From positions 1 through 37,095 of the forward strand of contig CAYYZO010000036.1 in the NCBI GenBank assembly GCA_964476185.1: a stretch of 37,095 bases of DNA, written 5' to 3'. Numbering within the stretch: the stretch's first letter is position 1; each line of letters starts with the position of its first letter. Both the position numbers and the translations under genes were made by a program. This document shows positions 25,984-36,041 of the stretch, piece after piece. The stretch comes from DATNBU01 sp964476185 (GTDB taxonomy: Bacteria > Desulfobacterota > Binatia > UBA1149 > CAITLU01). The notes beneath the pieces are model-generated. The model had not been told where the DNA came from and ran no database searches. It was given only the letters and a program-made list of their open reading frames with translations.

Positions 25984-28900
25984 ATGAGAAGTTTCCAGCT
26001 GCTTACGGGAGCACTGGCGGTCGCGGTGGCGCTCGTGCCGGCGGCGCCGGCCCGGGCCTTCGTCACGTTCGAGAGCGGTCAGGTCCGGCCGCTGGCCAAG
26101 TCACCGGACGGGACGCGGCTTTTCGCCTGCAACACCCCGGACAACCAGCTGGAGGTCTTCGACATCTCGGGCGGCGGCTTCTCGCACCTGGCATCCGTGC
26201 CGGTCGGCCTCGAGCCGGTGGCCGTCGCGGCCCGCACGAACGACGAAGTCTGGGTCGTCAACCACCTCTCCGACAGCGTCAGCATCGTCGACCTCAGCGA
26301 CATCGCCGCGCCCCGAGTGGTGCGCACGCTGACGGTCGGCGACGAACCCCGCGACATCGTCTTCGCCGGCCCGGGCTTCACCCGGGCGTTCGTCACCACC
26401 GCGCACCGCGGGCAGAACATTCCGTTCGATCCCCAGCTCACCACCCCGGGCGTCGGGCGTGCCGACGTCTGGGTGTTCGACGCGACCGATCTCGGCACCA
26501 GCTTCGGCGGCGACGAAGAGACGATCGTGACGCTGTTCGGCGACACGCCGCGACCGTTGGCCGTCAGCCCGGACGGAGCGCGCGTCTACGCCGGCGTGTT
26601 CCTGTCCGGCAACCAGACGATGACGCTCGGCGAGGGCATGGTGCCGGACGGCGGCGAGGGGGCCGGCGGCCAGCCGTGGCCGCCGACGAACTCGCACGGC
26701 GACCCGGCGCCCGAGGTCGGCCTGATCGTCAAGTACGATGGCTCGCAGTGGGTCGACGAACTCGGCCGGAACTGGTCGAGCCAGGTGAAGTTCAACCTGC
26801 CCGACTACGACGTGTTCGCGATCGACGCGACGGCCAACCCTCCGGTGCAGGTCGCCGGGACGCCCGGCCGTTTCCCCCACGTCGGCACGACGCTGTTCAA
26901 CATGGCCGTCAAGCCGGACGGCAAGGTGTACGTGAGCAACCTCGAGGCGCTCAACGAGGTCCGCTTCGAGGGGCCGGGCGACTTCGCGGACACGACCGTG
27001 CGGGGCCACATCGTCGAGAGCCGCATCACCGTCATCGATCCGGTCCTCGAGACCGTGACGCCGCACCACCTGAACAAGCACATCGACTACGATTCACCCT
27101 TCGCCCCGGCGCCGAACGCGACCAACGACAAGAGCCTCGCGTTCCCGCTCGACATGCAGTTCACGGGCGACGGGTCGACGCTGTACGTCGCCGCCCTCGG
27201 CTCGGGCAAGGTCGGCGTGTTCGACACGACGCTGCTCGAGAACGGCACGTTCGTGCCGGACCCGGCCGACCACGTCGAGCTGAGCGGCGGAGGTCCGACC
27301 GGTCTCGTGCTCGACGAAGGCAACAGCCGGCTGTTCGTCCTGACGCGTTTCGATAACTCGATCTCGGTCGTGAACACCGTGATGAAGGTCGAGTCGTCGC
27401 ACGTCGCGCTGCACAACCCCGAGCCGGCCAGCGTCGTCGCGGGGCGTCCTTTCCTCTATGACGCGCGCCTGACGTCCTCGCGCGGCGACCAGGCCTGCGC
27501 CTCGTGCCATATCTTCGGCGACATGGACGCGCTGGCGTGGGACCTCGGCAATCCCGACGACGAGATCCTCGTCAACAACAACCTCTTCCGGTTCAGCCTC
27601 TTTTCGGCTGCGCCCAAGGATTTCCACCCGATGAAGGGGCCGATGACGACGCAGAGCCTGCGCGGCATGGACAACCACGGCCCGATGCACTGGCGCGGCG
27701 ACCGCAACGTCTCGAGCGCGAACGTGCTGGCGAACGTGCAGCCCAACACCGGGACGTTCAACGAGGACGGCGCGTTCAAGAAGTTCAACCCGGCCTTCGT
27801 CGGGCTGCTCGGTCGAAGCGCCGAGCTGACGGCCGGCGAGATGCAGAGCTTCACGGACTTCGTCCTGCAGGTGATGTACCCGCCGAACCCGGTCCGGGCG
27901 CTCGACAACTCCCTGACGCCGCAGCAGGCGGCGGCGCAGACCATGTACTTCGTCGAGACGATGGACACCGTCCAGACCTGCAACGGCTGCCACGTGTTCG
28001 ACCGCAACGCCAACGGGGTGGGGCCGAACGCGGTCGAGCGTCCCGGGTTCTTCGGCACGGACGGCCGCATGTCGTTCGAGAACGAGACGCAGAACATGAA
28101 GATCGCGCACCTGCGAAACATCTACCAGAAGGTCGGCATGTTCGGCATGGCCGCCGAGCCCTTCGTGAACGCCGGAGACAACGGCCACAAGGGCGACCAG
28201 GTGCGCGGTTTCGGGTTCCTGCACGACGGCAGCATCGACACCGTGTTCCGCTTCTTCCAGGCGACGGTGTTCAACCCGAGCGGGTCGAACAGGGGCTTCC
28301 TCAACGACACCGAGCGTCGCAACATGGAGAGCCTGATGTTCGCGTTCGACAGCAACCACCGGCCGATCGTCGGCCAGCAGGCGACGCTGAGCGACACGAG
28401 CGGCGTCGACGCCGACGCTCGCGTGGACCTGATCCTCGACCGTTCGGACGCCGGCGAGTGCGACGTGGTCGTCAAAGGCACGGTGGCCGGCGAGAAGCGC
28501 GGCTGGCTGTACGACGGCGCCGGGCAGTTCTCGAGCGATCGCGTCTCGGAGGGCAGCATCGCCGAGGCCGCGCTGCGTTCGCTCGCCGCGACGGCGGGGC
28601 AGGAGCTGACGTTCACGGCCGTGCCGAGCGGCGAGGGCCATCGCATCGGACTCGACCGTGACCTCGACGGCTATCGCGACACGGACGAGGTCGACGGCGG
28701 CGGCGATCCGGCCGATCCGAACAGCCTGCCGTGCACGAGCACGACGCCGGTCGTGATCAAGAGGGCGTCGCTGAAGGACAGCCGCGGCAAGATGACGGTC
28801 AAGGTCGACGTGACGCTCACGACGCCGTACGACGGCGGCGTGGTGGCGGTCGGGGCGGTCGACGGCGGTGGCACGATCACGATCAATGCGGTCGCGGCCG

Positions 28901-29136
28901 CGGACTTCGTGCAGAACAACAAGGGCACGACGTGGAAGTACAAGGCGCCCAAGGGCACCTCGGGCGTCGTGCGCGCGACCATCAAGCAGCGCAAGGATCC
29001 CGGCGTCTACCGGTTGAGCTGGAAGACCGACGATGCGTGGATCCCGCCCGCCGCGGACGAGACGATCGCGACCACGAACGTCACGGTGCACGTCGTCGAT
29101 GAGTGCTTCACCGGTCCGGCGACCAAGGTCTACTGA
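25984..29136 (+). CDS. Secreted beta-propeller protein with C-terminal di-heme cytochrome c peroxidase-like domain
   Basis: A 1050-residue exported protein. ATG 25984 is preceded by GGGAGGAG; the signal peptide ends PAAPARA. Residues about 30-480 show YVTN/NHL-type propeller blades (SPDGTRLFACNTPDNQLEVF, ARTNDEVWVVNHLSDSVSIV, DEGNSRLFVLTRFDNSISVV). Two heme c sites follow: CASCH (Cys505-His509) and CNGCH (Cys666-His670). Around them lie MauG/cytochrome c peroxidase-like elements such as QSLRGMDNHGPMHWRGDRN and GFGFLHDGSIDTVFRFFQ. After a Ca-binding-like DRDLDGYRDTDEVDGGGDP loop comes a beta-rich tail of about 110 residues. The domain layout suggests periplasmic or outer-membrane electron transfer or oxidation of a protein or small molecule. 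The substrate is unknown. It follows frmA by 198 bp but has its own likely promoter. Confidence 0.9.
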   Translation: MRSFQLLTGALAVAVALVPAAPARAFVTFESGQVRPLAKSPDGTRLFACNTPDNQLEVFDISGGGFSHLASVPVGLEPVAVAARTNDEVWVVNHLSDSVSIVDLSDIAAPRVVRTLTVGDEPRDIVFAGPGFTRAFVTTAHRGQNIPFDPQLTTPGVGRADVWVFDATDLGTSFGGDEETIVTLFGDTPRPLAVSPDGARVYAGVFLSGNQTMTLGEGMVPDGGEGAGGQPWPPTNSHGDPAPEVGLIVKYDGSQWVDELGRNWSSQVKFNLPDYDVFAIDATANPPVQVAGTPGRFPHVGTTLFNMAVKPDGKVYVSNLEALNEVRFEGPGDFADTTVRGHIVESRITVIDPVLETVTPHHLNKHIDYDSPFAPAPNATNDKSLAFPLDMQFTGDGSTLYVAALGSGKVGVFDTTLLENGTFVPDPADHVELSGGGPTGLVLDEGNSRLFVLTRFDNSISVVNTVMKVESSHVALHNPEPASVVAGRPFLYDARLTSSRGDQACASCHIFGDMDALAWDLGNPDDEILVNNNLFRFSLFSAAPKDFHPMKGPMTTQSLRGMDNHGPMHWRGDRNVSSANVLANVQPNTGTFNEDGAFKKFNPAFVGLLGRSAELTAGEMQSFTDFVLQVMYPPNPVRALDNSLTPQQAAAQTMYFVETMDTVQTCNGCHVFDRNANGVGPNAVERPGFFGTDGRMSFENETQNMKIAHLRNIYQKVGMFGMAAEPFVNAGDNGHKGDQVRGFGFLHDGSIDTVFRFFQATVFNPSGSNRGFLNDTERRNMESLMFAFDSNHRPIVGQQATLSDTSGVDADARVDLILDRSDAGECDVVVKGTVAGEKRGWLYDGAGQFSSDRVSEGSIAEAALRSLAATAGQELTFTAVPSGEGHRIGLDRDLDGYRDTDEVDGGGDPADPNSLPCTSTTPVVIKRASLKDSRGKMTVKVDVTLTTPYDGGVVAVGAVDGGGTITINAVAAADFVQNNKGTTWKYKAPKGTSGVVRATIKQRKDPGVYRLSWKTDDAWIPPAADETIATTNVTVHVVDECFTGPATKVY

Positions 29137-29191
29137 AGACACGGATCGTCGCCGCGTTGCTTCGAGCGACGTCGGCGGCGGAAGAAAAAGA

Positions 29192-29222
29192 AAGGGGCGC
29201 GGGTTCGAAGCCCGCGCCCCTT
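29192..29222. terminator. Bidirectional rho-independent terminator
   Basis: A 12-bp stem (29192-29203 with 29211-29222) closes a loop TTCGAAG. On the minus strand it is followed by TTTCTTTTTC, a good U tract for the convergent tetR gene. On the plus strand a weaker TTCTCGTT follows, for the propeller-cytochrome gene. Confidence 0.75.
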
Positions 29223-29257
29223 CTCGTTGGCGCACCCGACCGGGACGCCCGTGGGGT

Positions 29258-29878
29258 TCAGCCCGCGATCAGGCGCCACGCGCACGTGCCGGTGGACGCG
29301 ACTGCCGCGTCGTCCAGCGTGATTCGACCCTGCGTCGCGGCCTTGAACAGCCCGACGAACGCGCCGAACACGAGCGCGATGGCGATCTTCGGTTCGAGCG
29401 ACGCGATCTCGCCGGCCGCCTGGCCGTCGCGCACGAAGCGCTCGGCCGCCGAGTAGACGGCCTCTCGAAGCGCACGGCTGTCTTCGTTCAAGTACTCCTC
29501 GTGGTGCTGGAGCTCGAGGAAGCGGATCGCCATCGGATCGGCGGCCGCCATCGCCGCCAGGCCGTGCCACATCTCGAGGAACCTCCGCTGCGCCGAGCCG
29601 TCTGCGGCAAACGACGCGCTCAGCATCTCGTGCATCGCCGATTTGCAGCGCTGGAACACCGAGTTCGCGAGGTCTTCCTTGCTCTGGAAGTGGCGGTACA
29701 CGGTGCCGGTGCCGACACCCGCGCGAGCCGCGATGTCGGGAACCGGAGCCGCGCTGTACGTGCGTTCGGCGAAGAGCTCGAGCGCTGCGCGAAGCAGCGC
29801 CTCGCGCTTGTCGGGCGAAGCCTCGGGCCGGGCTTCGTGCAGGTTCGTGACGGTGGCGAGATTGGTGTCTCTTTGCAT
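29258..29878 (-). CDS. TetR/AcrR-family transcriptional regulator
   Basis: A 206-residue dimeric repressor-type regulator. The N-terminal DNA-binding domain has KREALLRAALELFAERTYSA followed by the helix-turn-helix VPDIAARAGVGTGTVYRHF (about residues 46-64) and QSKEDLANSVFQ. The rest is the helical ligand-binding domain, whose effector cannot be inferred. The start is taken as ATG 29878, just before the conserved domain. No Shine-Dalgarno is visible, and a promoter-like pair places the transcript start at this ATG, so it may be leaderless. An ATG at 29971 would add 31 residues unlike the family. It is divergent from the phosphatidyltransferase gene at 30035, a likely regulatory target. Confidence 0.93.
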   Translation of the reverse strand: MQRDTNLATVTNLHEARPEASPDKREALLRAALELFAERTYSAAPVPDIAARAGVGTGTVYRHFQSKEDLANSVFQRCKSAMHEMLSASFAADGSAQRRFLEMWHGLAAMAAADPMAIRFLELQHHEEYLNEDSRALREAVYSAAERFVRDGQAAGEIASLEPKIAIALVFGAFVGLFKAATQGRITLDDAAVASTGTCAWRLIAG

Positions 29879-29884
29879 CAGCGG

Positions 29885-29913
29885 CAAATACGCGGGCTCC
29901 CTACTCACGTCAA
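29885..29913 (-). promoter_or_regulatory. Possible promoter of a leaderless tetR transcript
   Basis: Reading the minus strand, TTGACG (29913-29908) and TATTTG (29890-29885) are separated by 17 bp. Transcription would start about seven bases later, at the A of ATG 29878. The -35 box is good; the -10 box is weak. Confidence 0.35.
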
Positions 29914-29994
29914 CGGAACCTTGCACTCCGTTTGCTGACAAGATGTCACGATACGGCTTCGAAATTGACATGAGGACTGACGCAAGAGGCGGAC

Positions 29995-30022
29995 TTGAGG
30001 GTCCTCTGTCGTCTGCTATAGC
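29995..30022 (+). promoter_or_regulatory. Probable promoter of the CDP-alcohol phosphatidyltransferase gene
   Basis: TTGAGG (29995-30000) and TATAGC (30017-30022) are separated by 16 bp. They lie 12 bp before ATG 30035, implying an almost leaderless mRNA; no Shine-Dalgarno is present. This divergent region may also contain the operator for the adjacent TetR protein. Confidence 0.45.
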
Positions 30023-30034
30023 CCCGCCGACCCG

Positions 30035-30823
30035 ATGATCACCTGGCCCGGCCGACCCCTCGTCCTGTTCGTCCTGCTGTCGCCGCTCGTCGCGCTGCTG
30101 GTGGGCCTGTTCACTTACGCTGTGCGGGCCCTCGTGCTGGGCAACGCGCCGATCGACCTCGAGACGGACCGGCGCGGCCGCTCGGCGCTTCTCGGCCGGA
30201 CGATCCGGCAGGGGTTCGCGTGGACGGCCGGACCGGTCGAACGCGGGCTGCTCGCGAGCGGTGTGTCGCCGGACGACCTGACGCTGGTCGGGGGCGGCGT
30301 GTGCTGCCTCGGCGCCGTCGCAGTGGCCGCCGGGGACCTCACGGTCGGAGGCCTGCTGGTCCTCGCGTCGGCCGGCCTCGATTTCCTCGACGGTCGCGTC
30401 GCGCGCACGCGCGGGGTGGCCAGCCGCGGCGGCGAGTTCTTCGATTCGACGCTGGACCGTTACTCGGATGCGTTCTGTTTCGGTGCGGCCGCCTTCCTCT
30501 TGCGGGACGAGCCCTGGAACCTCGTCATGGCTCTGGTCGCGTTCGGGGCGGCGGCGATCGTGCCGTACGCCCGCGCGAAAGCCGAGGCGCTCGGCGCCGA
30601 ACTGCGCAACGGACTGATGCAGCGGCCCGAGCGCGTCGTCCTCTACAGCGCGGCGGCGATTTTCAGCGCGCCGCTTGACGACCTGCTGCGACCGGCGGCG
30701 CCCGGGGTGTCGTACCCGACGTTCACGGCTGCCATCTGGTTCCTGGCGATCGCGACGGCAGCAACGGCGGTCGCCCGTACACGCGAGGGGCTGCGACGCA
30801 TCCGCGCCGCCGCGGGGCAGTGA
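30035..30823 (+). CDS. CDP-alcohol phosphatidyltransferase family protein
   Basis: A 262-residue inner-membrane enzyme that joins a CDP-activated lipid to an alcohol. It shows the complete family signature D-x2-D-G-x2-A-R-x8-G-x3-D-x3-D: Asp116, Asp119, Gly120, Ala123-Arg124, Gly133, Asp137 and Asp141 (FLDGRVARTRGVASRGGEFF, then DSTLD). These residues bind the metal ions and the CDP moiety. About six hydrophobic helices surround it. The alcohol (inositol phosphate, glycerol phosphate, serine or other) cannot be assigned; length and the short N-terminal amphipathic region are compatible with a phosphatidylinositol-phosphate-synthase-like enzyme, which would be unusual for a Gram-negative. It converges on the degQ-like gene 43 bp away. 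Confidence 0.9.
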   Translation: MITWPGRPLVLFVLLSPLVALLVGLFTYAVRALVLGNAPIDLETDRRGRSALLGRTIRQGFAWTAGPVERGLLASGVSPDDLTLVGGGVCCLGAVAVAAGDLTVGGLLVLASAGLDFLDGRVARTRGVASRGGEFFDSTLDRYSDAFCFGAAAFLLRDEPWNLVMALVAFGAAAIVPYARAKAEALGAELRNGLMQRPERVVLYSAAAIFSAPLDDLLRPAAPGVSYPTFTAAIWFLAIATAATAVARTREGLRRIRAAAGQ

Positions 30824-30866
30824 CGGGCGCGGCGCACGATCGCGATGCGCCGCCCGGGCCGACCGG

Positions 30867-32408
<1,542 letters not shown>

Positions 32409-32765
32409 CGAAGGCGGAGCTCCTGTCGTGGGGTCGCGAGCCGGCCGGCGCGGAATCGCCGAAGCCGAACGCGAAGTCGTCGATTCTGGCCGTCAGACGC
32501 CCTGATGCGGCAGGTATTCAGCGCGCGCCCTCTCGAAAGCCTGTGCGTTGCCGGCGTTGCCGCGTTCCGACACGGCTCGTAGGATGTCGAAGTCGCGGGC
32601 GGGCGGTGCGGTGCGACGATCTCGCCGGTGGGCTTGTCCAAGCGGAACCACCGAAGCGTCGGGAAGCGGGTTTCGGCGCGGCGTGCGGGAGCCGGGGGGA
32701 TATCCAGTGTCGTTTCGGGCTCTTCCCGCCCAGGAACTTCATCCAGGTCGACCAGGAGGCGGGGA
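32409..32765. other. 357-bp stretch without a convincing gene
   Basis: This separates the divergent degQ-like gene and the small ORF at 32766. It must carry their promoters, but no clear -35/-10 pair stands out. Short minus-strand frames here (for example 32518-32742) lack Shine-Dalgarno sequences and recognisable motifs. No hairpin with a T tract was seen. Confidence 0.6.
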
Positions 32766-32945
32766 ATGACGGAGCCGGAAGTCGGATTCAGCGGAAGCAT
32801 CAACACCATGGTCGCGCTCTCCCTCGTGACGGGAGCGCTTTCCCTGGCGCTCAGCGTGTACTGCCTGTCGAGGATCGGCGACCTCGAGGCGTTCGTCGCC
32901 GTCCAGGCGGTCAAGCACGCGCAACAGCACCGGCAGGGATCCTGA
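32766..32945 (+). CDS. Small single-pass membrane protein of unknown function
   Basis: A 59-residue frame starting at ATG 32766, six bases after AGGAGG. One hydrophobic helix (MVALSLVTGALSLALSVYCL, residues about 15-34) is followed by an amphipathic, His- and Gln-containing C-terminus. The strong Shine-Dalgarno and the well-formed transmembrane helix favour a real gene, but no family is recognised and the length is short enough that chance cannot be excluded. It is 280 bp upstream of the thiolase-like gene on the same strand. Confidence 0.55.
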   Translation: MTEPEVGFSGSINTMVALSLVTGALSLALSVYCLSRIGDLEAFVAVQAVKHAQQHRQGS

Positions 32946-33225
32946 CGCCGGACCCGGCGACGCCGCGCGAGCCGCGACGAACCGGGCGGGCTTTTGCACT
33001 CCTTTCCGATTTCCCCCATTTTCCCGCGACCGTACTTCGCGCCGCACCCGACTCGTGTGCCGCTCGGCAACGACGGTTCGCGACCCCAGACCAGCGACGG
33101 CCGGGCAGGGGCGCCCGACCATGGCATCGGAGCAGTTCGCGGGCGTCTTCCGGGCGTCCGGCACGGCCGGGCCGGTCCGGCCCGTGCAGTCGCGATCGCG
33201 CGGGGCGGAACAGGGAAGATCGAAC

Positions 33226-34728
33226 ATGAACGACGAGAACCAGATCGTGATCATCGGCGTCGGGCAGTGCGTCCAGCGCGACGTCAGCCCCGAGAGCGCG
33301 CGGGACCCGGTCGGCCTGATGGTCGACGTCGCCGGCGCCGCCGCGGACGACGCGCGGCTTGGTCGCCGGCTCTTCGAGGAAATCAGCCTCGTCGCGACCG
33401 TCGACGCATTCGCGTGGCAACCGGCGAATGCCGCGGGCCTCGTCGCCGAGGCCATCGGCGCGAAACCGTCGCGGCTGGTCAACTCGACCGTCGGCGGCAA
33501 CACGCCGCAGGCCTACGTGAACTGGCTCGCCGGCGAGATCCGGGCGGGCAAGGCGTCGACGTGCCTCGTCGCCGGCGTCAACGTCGTCGCGAGCATGATG
33601 AAGGCGCGCGCGGCGGGCGTTCGCCTCGCCTGGCCGACGGGCGGCGGTCCGTCCGGCGAACGCTTCGGCGACGACAAGCCCGGCGGCACCGACTACGAGA
33701 ACGCGCACGGGCTGTTCCTGCCGGCCAACGCCTATCCGCTGTTCGAGAACGCCCTGCGCGCCCGGCGCGGCCTGTCGGTTCGCGAGCACAGCCTCGCCAT
33801 CGGGCGCATGTTCTCGCGCTTCACGGAAGTGGCCGCGCGAAATCCCCATGCCTGGTTCCCGGTCGTCCGCAGCGCCGAGGAACTGGTCACTCCCGCCGAG
33901 TCGAACCGCTGGGTCGCGTTCCCGTACACGAAGTACCTGAACTCGGTGATGGCCGTCGACCAGGCGGCCGCGGTCGTGCTGACGAGCGCGGCGGAGGCGC
34001 GCCGGCTCGGGGTGCCCGAGGACCGCTGGGTCTGGTTCCTCGGCGGCGGCGCGGCCAGCGAGGATCCGTGGAACATGAGCGAGCGCCCGCGCCTGGACGC
34101 GTGTCCCTCGATGAAGTTCGCGGCCGAGCAGGCGATGGCGCGCGCCGGCGTCACGACCGGCGACCTCTCGTTCTTCGACCTGTACTCGTGCTTCCCGGTC
34201 GCGGTCGAACTCGCGTGCGAAGGCCTCGGCCTCTCCGAGACCGACCCGCGCGGACTGACGGTGACCGGCGGCCTGCCGTACTTCGGCGGCCCCGGCAACA
34301 ACTACACGCTGCACGGCATCGCGGCGATGGCGGACGCGCTGCGCGCGAAGCCTGGATCGAGCGGCCTCGTGACCGCCAACGGCTGGTACCTGACCAAGCA
34401 CGCCGCGGGCGTGTACTCGAGCGCGCCGCCTTCGAGGGAAGCCCGCCCCGAACCCGATCCGTCGTCGGCGCGTCACCCCGGGGAAGCCGTTCGCGTGGTG
34501 GAGACGCCGGAAGGCGCAGCGGTCATCGAAACCTACACCGTCGTGTGCGGTCGCGGCGGTGAACCCGAGACCGGCATCGTCGTCGGTCGTCTCGAGAGCG
34601 GCGAGCGGTTCCTCGCGCACACGCCCGAAGATCGCACCCTGCTCGAGGACATGATGACGAACGAGGCCGTGGGGCGCCGCGGGCGCGTTCGCACGGGCGG
34701 TCCCGTCAACGTGTTCACGCCCGAATGA
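33226..34728 (+). CDS. Thiolase-like protein type 1 (acetyl-CoA acetyltransferase family)
   Basis: A 500-residue thiolase-fold protein. It starts MNDENQIVIIGVGQCVQRDV after an AGGGAAG Shine-Dalgarno-like sequence. Core thiolase segments are present, but all three catalytic motifs are altered. The nucleophile region reads NSTVGGNTPQAYVNWL without Cys. The NEAF/HEAF position reads DLYSCFPVAVELACEGLG. The C-terminal GHP region reads GGLPYFGGPGNNYTLHGIA. An extra C-terminal OB-like domain (VVCGRGGEPETGIVVGRLES) is the TLP1 addition. Members are linked to lipid or sterol metabolism, but their activity is uncertain. Its stop overlaps an ATG at 34725, and lysA starts 17 bp later. Confidence 0.92.
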   Translation: MNDENQIVIIGVGQCVQRDVSPESARDPVGLMVDVAGAAADDARLGRRLFEEISLVATVDAFAWQPANAAGLVAEAIGAKPSRLVNSTVGGNTPQAYVNWLAGEIRAGKASTCLVAGVNVVASMMKARAAGVRLAWPTGGGPSGERFGDDKPGGTDYENAHGLFLPANAYPLFENALRARRGLSVREHSLAIGRMFSRFTEVAARNPHAWFPVVRSAEELVTPAESNRWVAFPYTKYLNSVMAVDQAAAVVLTSAAEARRLGVPEDRWVWFLGGGAASEDPWNMSERPRLDACPSMKFAAEQAMARAGVTTGDLSFFDLYSCFPVAVELACEGLGLSETDPRGLTVTGGLPYFGGPGNNYTLHGIAAMADALRAKPGSSGLVTANGWYLTKHAAGVYSSAPPSREARPEPDPSSARHPGEAVRVVETPEGAAVIETYTVVCGRGGEPETGIVVGRLESGERFLAHTPEDRTLLEDMMTNEAVGRRGRVRTGGPVNVFTPE

Positions 34729-34745
34729 ACACCGGAGAGTCCCTC

Positions 34746-36041
34746 ATGCACCAGCCCCATCCGTCCACGTTCCCGACGCTTCGCGAGGGATACTGCACCG
34801 AGATCGCCGGAGTCCCGGTCGTCGAGATCGCGCGCCGCTTCGGAACGCCGACCTTCGTCTACGACGCCGCGACGATCACGGAACGCGTGCGCTCGCTCTC
34901 GCGTTTCGATGTCGTTCGTTACGCGCAGAAGGCCTGTTCGAACATCGCCGTGCTCGACCTCGTGCGCCGGGAGGGAGCGCTCGTCGATGCGACGAGCGCC
35001 GGGGAAGTGCACCGCGCGCTTGCCGCCGGCTACGATTCGACGGGCGAGCCCGCCCCGATCGTCTACACGGCCGACATCTTCGATCGCGATTCGCTCGACC
35101 TCGTCGTCGAGCGCGGCGTGCACGTCAATTGCGGTTCGGCCGACATGATCGACCAGTACGCGGCCGCGCGGATCGGCAAGGGCGGCGACATCACGCTGCG
35201 GATCAATCCCGGCTTCGGGCATGGGCACAGCCGCAAGACCAACACCGGCGGCGATCATTCGAAGCACGGCATCTGGCACGAAGACCTGCCGGAAGTGCTC
35301 GGCCGCGCGGCCGGGCTCGGCCTGCGCGTGTCCGGCCTGCACGTGCACATCGGGTCGGGCAGCGACCTCGAACACCTCTCGCAGGTGTGCGACGCGATGG
35401 AGAAGCTCGCACGGCTGGTCGGCCCCCAGCTCGATTCGATCAGCGCCGGCGGCGGCCTGCCGGTCCCGTACAAGAGCGGCGACCCGACGATGGACGTCGA
35501 GGCTTATTTCCGGCTCTGGGACGCGACGCGCGGCCGGCTGCAGGAGACCTTCGGCCATCCGGTGCGCCTCGAGATCGAGCCGGGCCGCTACCTCGTGGCC
35601 GACAGCGGCTTCCTCGTCACGGAGGTCAGGGCGACCAAGCGGATGGGCGCGAACCGCTTCTGCCTCGTCGACGCCGGCTTCAACAATCTCGTGCGCCCGG
35701 CGATGTACGGATCGTTCCATCCGATGGCGGTCGCCCCGGCCGACGGCGTGATGGACCTTCCGGTCGCCGACTACGTGGTCGGCGGTCCGCTGTGCGAGTC
35801 GGGAGACATCTTCACCCAGTCCGGGGACGGCCTGGTCGGTCATGCCCGGCTTCCGCAGGTAAGGGTCGGGGACTACGTCGTGATCGGCGTCGCCGGCGCC
35901 TACGGGTTCTCGATGAGCTCGAACTACAATTCGAAGCCGCTGGCGGCCGAGGTCCTCGTCTGCGGCGGCCAGGGGCACCTCGTGCGGGCTCGGCAGGGGC
36001 TCGACGACCTCATCCAGGGGGAAAGGATCCCGACGCCATAG
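34746..36041 (+). CDS. lysA: Diaminopimelate decarboxylase
   Basis: A 431-residue PLP enzyme that decarboxylates meso-diaminopimelate to L-lysine, the last step of lysine synthesis, in the cytoplasm. PLP is held by Lys62 in RYAQKACSNIAVLDLVRREG. Other matches are ADMIDQYAAARI, LRINPGFGHGHSRKTNTGGD, GLHVHIGSGSDLEHL, ISAGGGLPVPYK, LEIEPGRYLVADSGFLVTEV, and the active-site Cys350 in GGPLCESGDIF. Identity to the E. coli enzyme looks high by eye, more so than to the alpha-proteobacterial type. GGAGAG seven bases upstream favours ATG 34746. ATG 34725, which overlaps the thiolase-like stop, is the alternative and would add seven residues. No dap gene lies beside it. Confidence 0.97.
   Translation: MHQPHPSTFPTLREGYCTEIAGVPVVEIARRFGTPTFVYDAATITERVRSLSRFDVVRYAQKACSNIAVLDLVRREGALVDATSAGEVHRALAAGYDSTGEPAPIVYTADIFDRDSLDLVVERGVHVNCGSADMIDQYAAARIGKGGDITLRINPGFGHGHSRKTNTGGDHSKHGIWHEDLPEVLGRAAGLGLRVSGLHVHIGSGSDLEHLSQVCDAMEKLARLVGPQLDSISAGGGLPVPYKSGDPTMDVEAYFRLWDATRGRLQETFGHPVRLEIEPGRYLVADSGFLVTEVRATKRMGANRFCLVDAGFNNLVRPAMYGSFHPMAVAPADGVMDLPVADYVVGGPLCESGDIFTQSGDGLVGHARLPQVRVGDYVVIGVAGAYGFSMSSNYNSKPLAAEVLVCGGQGHLVRARQGLDDLIQGERIPTP

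Noticed and set aside
29192..29222. tRNA T-arm (GGTTCGAAGCC)
   Set aside because: No acceptor, D or anticodon arms around it; the perfect 12-bp stem with a U tract is a terminator.
32518..32742. Small minus-strand gene of 74 residues between degQ and the small membrane protein gene
   Set aside because: No ribosome binding site, basic low-complexity product and no recognisable motif.
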